The translations under genes and the position numbers were made by a program. The notes below the pieces were generated by a model. It made no database searches. It saw nothing but the letters and a program-made list of their open reading frames with translations, and was not told the origin of the DNA. From Batillaria attramentaria (taxonomy: Eukaryota; Mollusca; Gastropoda; Batillariidae), in contig JACVVK020000337.1 of NCBI GenBank assembly GCA_018292915.2, positions 269,501 to 333,500 of the forward strand: a stretch of 64,000 nt of DNA, read 5' to 3'. Positions 49,039 through 60,572 of this stretch are shown in pieces; positions within the stretch are counted from its first letter, which is position 1, and every line of letters starts with the position of its first letter.

Positions 49039-50089
49039 TAATACATTTACAACGGATTTGAACAGCAAGAATTTTTTTTTTCAAAGAACGCTTTTGAGCT
49101 ACAATCTTCTGCTCTGAGAATCCAATCGACCAACGAAATACTATGAAACGAAAGAATGTGACAGCAAACTAGCGATAAGGTTCGCATACCAAGGAGCCGA
49201 CTTACAAAAGTGACCCAGCACCAAGAAAGTGTGTTAGTGTTGTCTTACTTTGGGGGAGGGGGGGGGATAATAACCTCAGAGACGCCGAACCTTGCAATGT
49301 ATAAGCTTTCATCGGAAAGTCCATCGGCTAATGGCTTTATTTTTGAGTAAAGTGAATAACTAGCAAAGCTTGTATTGTACCTCTTTGAAAAACACGTTGC
49401 CTGTAACAGTAGGAGAAATGAGCCCAGCTTGCTAAAATAAACCCGACGACTAGAAACACGCGCCTCTTCCAGACTAATTACCTAATCATCTCAATTAGCT
49501 ACCACCTGGCACCGCAGGTAGGCCGTCCCGCCTTCCCTCAACCTCTACCCCCTCGCCCCACCCACTTTTCTCCGACACAAATCGCTAACGCCAACGCAAA
49601 CAGCTAAAAATGTTTTGACAGTCGTCACTAGTCAGTTACACTGTTTCGGAAACCAGCGATACACCCTGGAATCAAAGGAGAGAAGAAAAAAAAAAAAAAA
49701 GGCTAGACGACCTGCACTAACGAAACTGCGACACAGGTGGGTAATAACATGTACTAAAGGGTTGGGTGACAAGAACTGAAAGTGGCTTACTCCGGAATCC
49801 AGAGTCCAAAGAGCGGTCATAGCAGAGTAGGGTAGTGGAAGCGCGGTAGTAGTAGCTGCAGTAGTAGTAGTAGTAGTGGTAGTAGTAGTAGCAGTACTCA
49901 GCGGTAGAGGTAGTAGTAGTTGCCGAAACACGCACACAACAACACACAGTCACTCGCACAGTTCGTTCAAACGGACACTGTGGTGGCAGTCACAGGCAGA
50001 CGGGATACACAGGAGTGTGTGTACACGACACAGTGCTGGTCAGTCACATCAATTAAGTGACCATCAACTTGTCACACAGGCCCTAGCGG

Positions 50090-50120
<31 letters not shown>

Positions 50121-50339
50121 CAAGAGGTGTGTCCTACGTGTCCGAGGGCCCCGTCAACCTGTGTGCACTTGCCCTTGTACGGCTCTCCCACTCTGAAGCG
50201 AGTGTGTGTCACCACAGCGGTCTACTACAGCGGTACTACGGACGGACTCGCTGCTCGTGGTTGCGCAGCCCAACCTTTCTCTCTCTCTCTCTGCCTTTCG
50301 CCTCGCCCGTCGCAGTAGTAGAAGTAGTAAAAGTTACGC

Positions 50340-51000
50340 GTCGCTCTTACCGTGTCTGGGGCGTCCGTTTGCTCGAGTTAGTTCTCTCTCTAAGCTATCG
50401 GTTGGTCGTCAGTCGAATCTCTCTCTCTCTCTCGTTTTAACTGCCCTAGTCTGACCGTGTTCTCCTTTTCGCCGTAAAGCAAATGCCTACTCCAGTTGAA
50501 GATAGCAGCTGCCTCGTTCTTACAATCTCGAACTCGCTCGCTCGCTTTTCTGTTGGTTGGCTAGTTCTGCTGGGCAGCGAGCGAGGGAGAGAGAGAAAGG
50601 GGGGTAGTCGGGGGATGGTGGAGAAGTTTGGAGGTGGGGGTGGGGGGTGGGGGGGAGAGGGTTAAGGTAAGCTTCAGCGTGGCCCTCGCGACGTAGATCA
50701 AGTCTAGTCATCCCAGATACATTCCCGCCCCCCTCACCTTCACCCTGTACGAATATATCTCCTCCCCCACCCCCCACCCCCCTCCTCCAATCTCCGATCC
50801 CTCAGCTGATTCATAACAAGGCTGTGATTCTGTGCGCTGCTTGCTTCCCGCTCCAACAAACTCCCTCCCCGGAACCCTTCCGCCGCAAAGAACCACCTAG
50901 CCAAACCTCTGGTTGCCACGGCGACGGAATCGGCCTGAAATTGCAGGTAGGACGGACAGGTGTTCGTCGTCGGATCTAGCGCGACGCGGGCCCTTCCCCC
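50340..51000 (-). promoter_or_regulatory. Candidate CpG-rich alternative promoter / first-exon region
   Basis: Unlike its surroundings, this stretch is rich in CpG (GCGAGCGAGCGAG on the minus strand, GCGACGCGGG, CACGGCGACGG). A good donor ACACG/GTAAGAG lies on the minus strand at 50350-50351. It contains an RFX-like X-box motif GTTGCCACGGCGAC near 50912. If transcribed leftward it could be a non-coding first exon of the RBMS gene. This is an inference from composition only; no TATA or initiator was identified. Confidence 0.2.
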
Positions 51001-52124
51001 CCCCCCCCCCACCTTCCTGCCCCGGCCGTGACCCTCCAGCCCCCGTCCCCCCACTCGCCCTCCCCTCTCGCTATCTGTAAGGCGAGCTGCATGAAATTCC
51101 TTTCCCCCTCTCCGCTATTGTGCGGGGGATCTGTGATCTACGGCTATGCCGGTCTCCAAGTGAAGGGTCCCCTTCTTGAACGGGTGTCATCTTTCGATGC
51201 ATCCCAACGACAAAACTCAATCGCCTCCCATTAAGCTGACCTATTTCTCCCCCCCCCTCTCTCTCTCTCTCACACACACACACCCCCCCCCCTCCCTCTC
51301 TCTCTCCATGCTCTGTCATAGGTACTTGAAGAAGTCAGTAGTGAAGAGCCGAGCTGCGTCCACATTATTTTCCGATTCATTAAGATCTGGGTCTCTCTTA
51401 ACGCTTTTTCATGGAGCGGTCCGCTGACAACTTACAAGGAACTTCTTTAGAGTAAGCTTACATCGCACAGGGTGGTTGTAGAAATTGTAGACATATATTC
51501 AAGCGAACATACGCGATTTTAAGTGAAGCGATAAGGGTTGTTGACAATGATGGAAAAAGGAATAAACACTGTCCTTTTTCGTTCGCACCCCCCCCCCTTC
51601 CTCCTCCCCCTCCCCAAGTCGTACATTTTTAATCTAGAAAGCAAAATAACACCGGTGACATATGACTGGGAAAAGACTCCCCCCCCCCCCCCACACACAC
51701 ACCTGAGCACAACCCAAGCACCTGAAATTGTCACTCTCTATGATATCACACAAGGTCCCAGATAATCCTAACTGAATGAAGCTAAGCGCTGAACGATATC
51801 TTCAAAATGTTGTTTTGGCGACTGCTGTCACAATGGACAAGCTGTACACTGGACAAACACATACTTCAAACTTCTCTCTCGGTGTGTGCTCCGCCTTTAC
51901 CGTCACATTCCTAGCCTGCAAACTGTCTAAGTGAAGGATGGCGCCATGGAACTCCAAAAACTTTGGAGGCCCAGTTTTAAGATTTTTCGGCTCACGGATC
52001 ATTCTGAGCTGTTAGGTGGTGCCCAGCACCACACAAGATTGACACCTGCATAGTGACAGCATCTCAAAAGGCTGGCACACTGGCCTGGCCTCTCCACGTA
52101 TTCTGGACACCAGAACCGTTTTAA

Positions 52125-52425
52125 CCCATTCACCACCACAATCCCATATATGGGATCGTACATATAAACCTCACCCATGTCCGTTCCTGCCACTGCAAAT
52201 CCTCATTATCAATTCTAGGGAGACAACAGAAGATGCTGAAAGTGAGACTTGTCTCCCTTAACAAAATTTATTCTTTTAGGAGGCGGCCATTCGCAGCACT
52301 ACATGTTTTGATTCAGCCATGGCAACCAGTTACTGTTAGAATTACTTTTAGAAATGTTCATTTCATACTGAAAGCAAACTATCCTAGGAATTTCGTTTGA
52401 ACAAATAAAAATGGGGTCTAATGGG
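52125..52425. mobile_element. piggyBac-like MITE (301 bp)
   Basis: TTAA at 52121-52124 and 52426-52429, and both ends start CCCATT inward (left CCCATTCACCACC, right inverted CCCATTAGACCCC). TTAA target sites and CCC-beginning ends are the piggyBac signature. It contains no coding frame. A 10-bp stem AGGGAGACAA (52217-52226) / TTGTCTCCCT (52249-52258) sits inside. Confidence 0.75.
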
Positions 52426-53324
52426 TTAAGTTGAGTTTCATTCTCCTGAACGATTGGGGGGGGGGGGAGTACTCGGTCTTACCACTGAAACTCACTCGAC
52501 GGACCCAGCGAAGTAATACTACGCCATTTACCAAGTGCAATCTGTCATTGGTGATTATACGCAACAGAAAAGAACAACAACAATAACAACATGGCATGAC
52601 GGCTTTATTCCAGTTACACCAAAAGACCCTAGACCCGCTACGTAAACCACAGGCACAACAGGTAGAAAAAGACAAAGCACACGGCAGTGTGAATTGCGGG
52701 GGGGGGGGGGGGGGGGGAACGGAAGGTCTGTCTGTTGAGTTGACACTGGCAGCCTCAGTCTGTGGTCCAGTGCAAACGCGGTGCCCCTGAAATCTGCTTC
52801 CTCGTTCCTCTCCTCCTCCTCCTGCCCCCCCCCCCCCCCCACTGCCACCTCCCCCCACCCCCACCCCCTCCTCCCCAGGTCCCACTTACATACGCACTCA
52901 TCGACCCCTCGGGGTAATTAGCGTCCTATTCATTTTCTCTGTGGTGCCATCACTCTGTCTGTCAATCGTGCTTATTTCCTCCAACTACCTCTCCCCCCCC
53001 CCTTTCTGTCTACAGCGTAGACACAGTAGACAAAGTGATGAGGAAGAAGGGGGCACAGTGTACTGGGGTGCAGGGGGAGGTGGGGGAGGGGGACGGAGGG
53101 GGAGGGGGAGGGGTGAAGTTCGATCTGCCTTGTCTTGCCTTGGCGCGTGAGGCTTCCCTACACTGTAGTAGCATGAACAATGGGTGTAGTTACGGCGTGG
53201 GATGCCAGTCTTTCAGTCTCTCACGGGGATGCCCTTTCATCTCACACGCCGCCGTTACCTGTTCCTCCTGCCGACCGACCACTTTTCCGCTTCATCCCCC
53301 CCCCCCCCCCCCCCGGAAACAGCA

Positions 53325-53346
53325 GCCTCTCTCTCTCTCTCTCTCA

Positions 53347-53400
<54 letters not shown>

Positions 53401-53499
53401 CCTCTCTCTGTGTGTCTGCCTCTCTCTCTCTCTCTCTCTCTCTCACTCACACACACACACACACACACACACTAAAAAAACCTCTCTCTGTGTGTCTGC

Positions 53500-53550
<51 letters not shown>

Positions 53551-53677
53551 AAAACCTCTCTCTGTGTGTCTGCCTCTCTCTCTTTTTTTTATTTTTTTTT
53601 TTTTAGCAACGGCAGATTGAAAAGTAACCATTGTATGGCTAAATCTTTTCCGTTGAAAAATAAAGTTCGTTCGTTCG

Positions 53678-53717
<40 letters not shown>

Positions 53718-53740
53718 ACACACACACACACCTCCGCCCC
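53325..53740. repeat. Higher-order compound microsatellite
   Basis: A cassette of (CT)n-(CA)n-AAAACCTCTCTCTGTGTGTC-TGCC repeats about three times (from 53325, 53401 and 53481), then a (GTTC)-(CT)n-(CA)n block follows. The (CT) and (CA) lengths differ between cassettes while the linker is kept. Confidence 0.88.
53602..53679 (+). mobile_element. Probable retroposon 3' end with (GTTC)n tail
   Basis: Ends CCGTTGAAAAATAAAGTTCG then GTTCGTTC, running into a CT/CA microsatellite. The AATAAA plus tandem tail suggests a 3' end; the 5' side is lost. Confidence 0.4.
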
Positions 53741-54087
53741 CCGCCCCCTTCTCACCCCCCAGCCCCGTGGGCGGCCTGCTTGAAATTTGTTAATTCTCTG
53801 CCTCTTACAGCCGCTTTTCAGTTTTGCCCTTTTAGTGCCACCCCCACCTCGTGTTTTTTCCCCCCGCTGAGTTTCCCCTTTTAGCAAACCACTTCTCTTT
53901 GCACGAAATGTCAAAGGAACACTTTTTTTTCTGCAGCAGTCTCAATCCAATGTTGAATGCCTGCAGCTCTGTTTGTGGATGGACTTTGCAAATCACCAGC
54001 TGTAGTGACGTTTTGATTTACCCTCCCCCCCCCCCCACTTTTTTTTTTTGGAAGGGGGGTGAGGGGGGTAACTCTTCCTCTCTCTGT

Positions 54088-54090
<3 letters not shown>

Positions 54091-54160
<70 letters not shown>
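54091..54160. repeat. (AC)35 microsatellite
   Basis: Uninterrupted; followed by G and C runs at 54222-54275. Confidence 0.97.
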
Positions 54161-54162
<2 letters not shown>

Positions 54163-55313
54163 CAAATGGCTTGTGTCTATACAATTACAAATGGCGTATT
54201 ACAACCAGGACCGGATCCTTCGGGGGGGGGGGGGGGTGCTTTGGTACTACAGCCCCCCCCCCCCCCCCCCCCCCCGACGGCAGTAGCATCAAACTGTAAA
54301 TAATTGTTTAAAACTGAGTTGTAACGCTTGTGTTTTAGTGCCATATATAACAGTTAGAAACTCAAAAACGTCGGTTCTTGTGTTTGGCCTTCTACAAGAC
54401 CCGGGAAATAGGCCAAAAATAAAAAATAAAAATAAAAAATTCAGCACCCCTCCCTGAAAACTGATTGATCCGGCCCTGATTACAACAATCATGTTACTAT
54501 CACCATTAATCTAGGCCAGTGACCACAATCAAAAACGTGACCTTCATAAGGCAGCCGCTGTAAAAAAAAAAAAGAAAAAAAAGAAAAAAAAAGGTAACGT
54601 TGCGATATCACAAGTGCTGATAAAAATCCAGCCAGTGCTGTCTAAAAAGCAGAACGTTATCTTCTGTCATCTGTGTCTGGCCCAATACACAATACACAAC
54701 CGTATCATTTCTCCCGCACACGAAGGGGACTGGTCGTTCAACTAACTCCTTTCCCAACCGCCGTATTCAAAAACTAAACTGGGTTAGTTAGGGTTTCGGC
54801 TTCTGACAAAACTTCTGTCATCTCCCGCCCACCACAATTACGGCGGTTTCTGGAGATCGTGCTGATGATATTCGGGAAATTGTTATCCTCGGCTTCCCCA
54901 CGGGCGTACATAATGTTACGTTTGTGTCCAGTTTCTTATGGCGTTTGTGACAACACTTTTACGTTTCCTGGAGAATCACAGTAATTTCTCCTTTAGTTGT
55001 AAGTTTTACCATAGCATGGCAAAACGTTTAGGCTCCCGGGCGAGACTCGAACCTACAACCCGACTACTGACGACTGCCTAGCAGTGTCTACAAACCCGGC
55101 TCTCTGTAACTGTGGTAATACGACAGAACAGAACTAAACTTACCTTCAACACAGCACGCAAATCAGACTGAACAGCCAAGGTTTCCTGTCTTGATCTTGC
55201 CACTAACATCCCCTGACCGCAACTGCGTCCCAACTGCAAGTTATCATATCTGAAGTACCCAGCCCTCAAACCAGCACGCAGTGAGAGAACACAGGGGATT
55301 AATCAAAATGGCG

Positions 55314-55548
55314 GAGTGTTTCTGGTGCTAGATACTATTAAAATGTTTTGACGACCGTAGCTCTCACGCAAAACAATGTTTGAAATTTGAGCGAGCATCT
55401 GCATTGACATCGTAGCAGCCTTTCGAGTCGTTTTCCGGTTCACACATGGCCGCTTACTGTCGCACAGACAAAACGAAATCTCAGTAAACGGAAGCACTGA
55501 GTGTTTCCATTTCCTCATATATAATTATACGTATCACTAGAAACACTC
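55314..55548. mobile_element. Possible MITE or stem-loop element
   Basis: GAGTGTTTCTGGTG (55314-55327) pairs with CACTAGAAACACTC (55535-55548), 13 of 14 positions, about 207 bp apart. No clear flanking duplication. Confidence 0.35.
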
Positions 55549-55655
55549 GTTCGATTCTGATTGGTCCGTGTGAAAGAATAGAACCATTTATCAACTTTCA
55601 CTTTTTTACATTGTAAAGACGGGTGCGTGCTCAGCCATATGTCTTACCTGAGAGC

Positions 55656-55819
55656 GGGTGGGTGGGTGTTTAAGGTTGAACGTCCTTTTCCACCACATAC
55701 GGGTGATTGATATCAAAGACGGGGGCGACGAGAAAAAGGCCAGCCGGGAATCGAACTCACGACTCGAGCACTGAAAGTCAAACGCTATGCTACTCGTCTG
55801 TCCCGGCTTCCTCTGCCTC
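55656..55819 (-). mobile_element. tRNA-derived SINE (copy K) with internal deletion
   Basis: Flanks TACCTGAGAGC (55645-55655) and TACCTGCGAGC (55820-55830) differ by one base. The body lacks the CACAAATATTTGGCC segment between GGCCAGC and CGGGAATCG. Confidence 0.82.
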
Positions 55820-55929
55820 TACCTGCGAGCAATCTTTGGGCTGCTTCCCCCCGGGGGAAGCGCGTCGCCGCGGTACAGCGCCACCCAATACCTATCCTTC
55901 CTTCTTTTTTTTTCTTTCTTTTTCCTTTT

Positions 55930-56160
55930 TTTTTTAACAATTATTTTTTAAACAATTTTGCAATTCTGCTAGGGGAGGAAAGCCGGATAACCCGGAGAGA
56001 AACCCCTGATGAGCAGCCCGGAAAAACCAGTATCACACATAATTATCACAAACTCGACCTAGGCTCGAACCCACGCTTCATCGCCGTGACATAGGTGACG
56101 GCCGTTCAGTAGCGCAGCGGCTAAATCCGACGCGCTACCTATTAGACCACCGCTCACCCC
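55930..56160 (-). mobile_element. Second tRNA-derived SINE family
   Basis: Read on the minus strand it starts GGGGTGAGCGGTGGTCTAAT, with an A-box-like TGGTCTAATAGG and a B box GTTCGAGCC. The body includes CTCTCCGGGTTATCCGG and TTTCCTCCCC and ends in an A/T-rich tail (TTTAAAAAATAATTG). The head and body differ from the main SINE. Similar CTCCGG..TTTCCTCC segments occur in several animal SINEs; I do not assign a named family. Confidence 0.7.
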
Positions 56161-56454
56161 CTAGTCGAAACGTTTGTAGTATCAGGGAAACGTTCGCCAT
56201 CTTGGTTACCCACCACCACCATGGACAAGCTGTAGTGATGTCGTGACTATATACGTCGCTGTAACTAGTCATCTGGTTTCCGGCCTACGGCACTCGTTGT
56301 TCCTTCCACAGGACAGTCGCCCCGCCGGTGGTCGTACAAGTGTTCAACTTGCGATAACAGTCACAGCAGTCACCGAACGGGCCTGGTTTCCCACCGACAG
56401 AGTGCAGCGACCGTGTTGACGGATGTGTGCTACATCAGTACATGCATCACACAG

Positions 56455-56960
56455 GCCGTTTTATCACACGCGCAGATATCGCACAGTTCGCGAATCACAC
56501 GCGGATTTCACACAGTCCGTGTATCACACGTCCGTGTATCACACAGAATCCAGGCTGGGGCCAAATACTTGTACTGGCCTTTTTCTCGTTGCCCCGTCTT
56601 TGAAACCACTCTTACGTGGTAGAAAAGGACGTTAAAGTCCCAAACACACATCCCCCCCGCGCATCACACAGTCTGTGTATCACACACGCGTACCACACTG
56701 ACCCTGTATACTACAACACGTGCGTCAGTGTCGCACAGTAAGTACATTTAAACGTATCCGTATGTCATATCAGAGACAAAGAGTGAATTTCTGTGAGTGG
56801 ATGGACATATCCACCCACTGTGTATCACACCTACGCATAAAATGTATCACACATAGCGTGTATCACACGCGCATATCACAATAGCGAGTATCACACGTGC
56901 ATAAAATTAGTCGCATGAAACGCGTATCACACGTGCAAATTATAATTAGTTATACAGATC
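56455..56960. repeat. Degenerate satellite built on TATCACAC
   Basis: Irregularly spaced GTATCACACGCGC / TATCACACGTGC motifs, about 20-35 bp apart, interrupted by the SINE at 56547-56655 and a unique stretch at 56740-56810. Confidence 0.8.
56547..56655 (+). mobile_element. 5'-truncated SINE (copy L) inside a TATCACAC satellite
   Basis: Begins at the B-box region (AATCCAGGCTGGGGCC) and ends at the C-rich tail. Flanked on both sides by ATCACACAG, which is also the local satellite motif, so the duplication is ambiguous. Confidence 0.8.
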
Positions 56961-57605
56961 GTGTTTCACACACGCCATTCCTACCCAAGGATCCACTAGA
57001 ACAGAAAACAGCACATCACCAGTCATAACAGAAAAACTCAGGCCACAAACACCCCCCCCCCCCAAACCCAACAATACATTTCTATAACAAATTAACAACA
57101 CATAAGACGTGTTCATTAAATGTAGAATTTTGGAGCAGCCGTCTGTACTTCTACGCTCGTTCTGTGCAGATCAGGCCTTTAGCAAAATGCCACATGTTGC
57201 AGTTCTGAGGTCTTTTCAGCATCATCATATATGGCAGATGTTGGCGGGGGTATACATTATACATTATCAAGTGCCACACGTGTGCGACAGATGAATACGA
57301 CAAGTGAATATATATCATTTCATTAACACTTTTCTGCAGCAGTGTATTCCAAATACGGGCTGTTTATTTCAAACAACATGCATCTGCTTATCTATGATTC
57401 AATGGCCCGTTAGGATTTGTGGGTGAAAGATGTGTAAATTATTCCACCTCATGATGCGTTGGTGAGGTGGCTACACAAAATGCCCTTGTCACGGGCTATT
57501 GATGAGGCGGCGAAAACTACGATGGAGGCGGGCGACTGAAAGTAGTCTATGCAAAATGACTCCTTTTCTGAGGTCACAGGTGAGCAAGAAAGCAAGCAAA
57601 CAAGC

Positions 57606-57607
<2 letters not shown>

Positions 57608-57665
<58 letters not shown>
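57608..57665. repeat. (GA)n(CAGA)n microsatellite
   Basis: GA run followed by CAGA repeats. Confidence 0.96.
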
Positions 57666-57666
<1 letters not shown>

Positions 57667-58342
57667 GCAGACAGGCACAGAGACAGAACAGAAAACCCCT
57701 ACTCTCATCCTCTAGAAAAAGTTGTACTCTCAGTTTCACTTTACCATGCACACATTTTCCTCAGTTTACCGACTCGTTTGTTTTGGGTTTATTCCCCTAC
57801 TGTGTGCTCTCTCGCGACAAAAACGAACACACTCCCTAGTTTTTTCTTTAACCCCCCCCCCAAACACACACACACACAACCCCACCCCCCTCTCCCCCAA
57901 TGACCACCTCCCTCCCCTAACCAGGCATCAGTGATCTGCCACGCGACTAACGGGACGTCTAAACCACATTCAGACTCGATCACTTCTTTTTAACCCACAT
58001 CCTCTCCCTATCCCCCACCCGCACCCCCACCCCGCACCCCATCTACACCTCGCTCCCCTGACCAAGAATCAGTGTGATCTGGATGTCGGTCTATCTATCG
58101 ATCACAGCACGCCATGCTGGAAAGGCATAAATCTTGCCTGACAACAAAAACTATCGCGCGGTCCGCACACACACACCCGCCCGACACATGACGGCACCGG
58201 TAGCACCAGCCATCACTACCACTCTCCCTGTCCCAGGGTCGTCGTTGTTGTGGCTGGAGCGATCCGTGATGTGCTTAGGTATTATGCAGTCCCACAGACG
58301 GCACCAGCAGGAGATGCACGGGGGTGGAAGAAAACGGACGGT

Positions 58343-58700
58343 TTTGTTGTTGTTGTTGTTGTTGTTGTTGTTTCGCAGGGCTTTGCCGCTCCAAATCATT
58401 GCACCGTCAATCAGAGTGTTGAGACTGTATTTGACGCCTCCGCCGCAAATGTTTTTGTACTTCTGAGCACATTTCTAAGTTTTTGACTTGTTGTGCTCGG
58501 CCTCGTGAAAATCGTGAGAGTGCATTTTTATATTTGTTCAAAATGAATAAAACTGTTTAAACCAATCAGAGTGTTCCCAAGTCATAGCACCACGTTTTGT
58601 TGTTTGTTGTTGTTGTTGTTTGTTGTTGTTGTTGTTGTTTTTTCGCAGGGCCTTGCCGCTCCAAATCATTGCACCGCCACTCAGCGGATTCCCACGTCAT
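58343..58700. repeat. Direct duplication about 270 bp apart, each with a (TTG)n leader
   Basis: TTTCGCAGGGCTTTGCCGCT..CAAATCATTGCACCG at 58371-58406 recurs at 58641-58676 with one difference. Both are preceded by (GTT)n. On the minus strand these could be two retroposon 3' ends with (AAC)n tails. Confidence 0.75.
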
Positions 58701-59329
58701 AACACCATTTTTTTTCTCTCCAAATTTAGAACGTCACAGCACCGGGAAAAAAGGCTTTGGGTGTTCAGTTGTCGGTTAACAACGAACGAAAAGGGCCGTC
58801 GGTGTACCAACCAGAATCCGACTTGTACTCTATATACGTTACTACAATCTAACGGTGTGTGTACACTCAAGGGTTTAAAATAACGGCTGAAAATGAGAGT
58901 AAGCGTCGTCGAAACCTTTTAATAAAGCGGCATAGCAACGGAAAGAAAAAGGTGGCCCATTTTGAGTACCCCCCCCCCCCCTCCCGTGGAGATACGCGGG
59001 GTCTGAGACGTCGTGTGGTATGGTGTGTGTGTGTGGGGGGGGGGGAGCAACAGTGAAATGAAGCTGTGATGGAGATCGAATATGCGTCGCAGCTAAATAA
59101 ACAATGATTTGATTATTGGACGGGACGTCCCACAGATGACTGACGGACTGACTAAGTGACTCAGAGACGGCCGAATGATTGATTGATTGATTGACTGATT
59201 GACTGACTGACACCTAGTTTGACTACAGTGTACCAAAGCTGCACGCGGTTTACTGTTCAAGCAGCTGAAGTAATGAACACGTGTGGCCCTTTCTTCTGGC
59301 AGGCATCCTCATCACTCTTAGTCGAAGTT

Positions 59330-59500
59330 GGGGAGCCGGGGTGGTCGAATGGTAGAGCGTTGGACTTCTAATGCTCGGGTCGTGAGTTCGATCCCGGCTG
59401 GGGCCAAATATTTGTGCTGGCTTTTTCATCGTTGCCCCCGTCTTTGATAGCGCCCTATGTGTTGGAAAAAGGACGTTAAACCCCCAAACACCCACCCACC
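59330..59500 (+). mobile_element. tRNA-derived SINE, full length (copy M)
   Basis: Exact 13-bp duplication CTTAGTCGAAGTT at 59317-59329 and 59501-59513. A and B boxes are intact and the tail is CCCACCCACC. Nearly identical to the copy at 7590. Confidence 0.93.
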
Positions 59501-60269
59501 CTTAGTCGAAGTTACACATGAACTGTGCACGAAAGTTGTGGAAACTTGCGCCACGCGGGACTGCTGCTGGTGGTGGTGGTGGGAGGGTGATGGGGATGAA
59601 AAGTGGGAGACGGGCTGTAGGTGTGTGCCAGCTGAAGCTGGTGCTCGGCAAATGCTGAAATGTAGCCTACACACCTGAGGCGTATATAATTCTATGTATA
59701 CACAAACCGTATTTTGTACACCGTTCTGCACACCTATAAGCTTACGAGGGCAGGTGGTGACAGATGGTGCAGATCAACAGCCTGTTCTGATCAGGCGGGG
59801 GAAGCCGAGGTCACTGGGGGAAGGGGGGAGGGGGGGGAGGTGTGACGAGAAAGACACGCGTGAACGGAGGCGGTAAACGTGACACAGCTGATCCACAGCG
59901 TTGCACAAGACTGCAGCTAGCGCATTTAAAAAAGAAAAAGAAAGAGATAGCCACTTCTTGCGGGCAGGACGTCATGACGATTTAGTGGAGAAGGGTTGCC
60001 TAGTACGCAATAGCGGCATCACACTCAAAGGACACGAGCAGTACTCTAAGCATGTGACGACACACTGACGGAATACAAAGCCGGCGACATACTACATGGA
60101 CACAGACATGGGTGAACATAAGGCTGACTCCGATGAAAAGCATTACGCTTTACAAACTCATACTCGTTCATTGCACGGACATTCTTATGGGCTACAAAGA
60201 CTAAGAACTGTTTCTGCCTTTACAAGCCACTTCGGCTTCAGGTTGGCAAGGCAAGTACAAAAATATGAT

Positions 60270-60270
<1 letters not shown>

Positions 60271-60339
<69 letters not shown>
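60271..60339. repeat. (CA)n microsatellite
   Basis: Uninterrupted. Confidence 0.97.
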
Positions 60340-60343
<4 letters not shown>

Positions 60344-60399
60344 CAACATGGACATTGCCCTAAAAAGGTGCTAGGAGTTGCATCACAGAACATGGAAAG

Positions 60400-60572
60400 G
60401 GAATGGGGGGGGGGGTGTTACGTCCTTATCTACCACGTAAGGATGAAATCAAAGACGAGGCAACGAGAAAAAGGCCGGCACAAATATGTGGCCCCAGCCG
60501 GGATTTGAACTCACGACCCGAGCTTTGGGTGTCCAACACACCCTACCATTCGGCTACACCGGTTCCCCAAAT
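60400..60572 (-). mobile_element. tRNA-derived SINE, full length (copy N), poly-C tail
   Basis: Exact 11-bp duplication AACATGGAAAG at 60389-60399 and 60573-60583. The tail has become a run of about 11 C. The body has small deletions (GTGTTACGTCC). Confidence 0.88.

Noticed and set aside
49845..49925. Tyr-rich minus-strand peptide resembling the YYPQY start of vertebrate RBMS
   Set aside because: It is translation of a (GTA)n microsatellite; no splice donor in a usable phase.
55025..55100. tRNA-like sequence GAGACTCGAACCTACAACCC
   Set aside because: Only a B-box-like stretch; no matching A box or SINE body could be aligned.
57449..57751. Minus-strand frame with VVFAASSIARDKGILCSHLTNAS
   Set aside because: Runs into a CT/CTGT microsatellite; no domain recognised.
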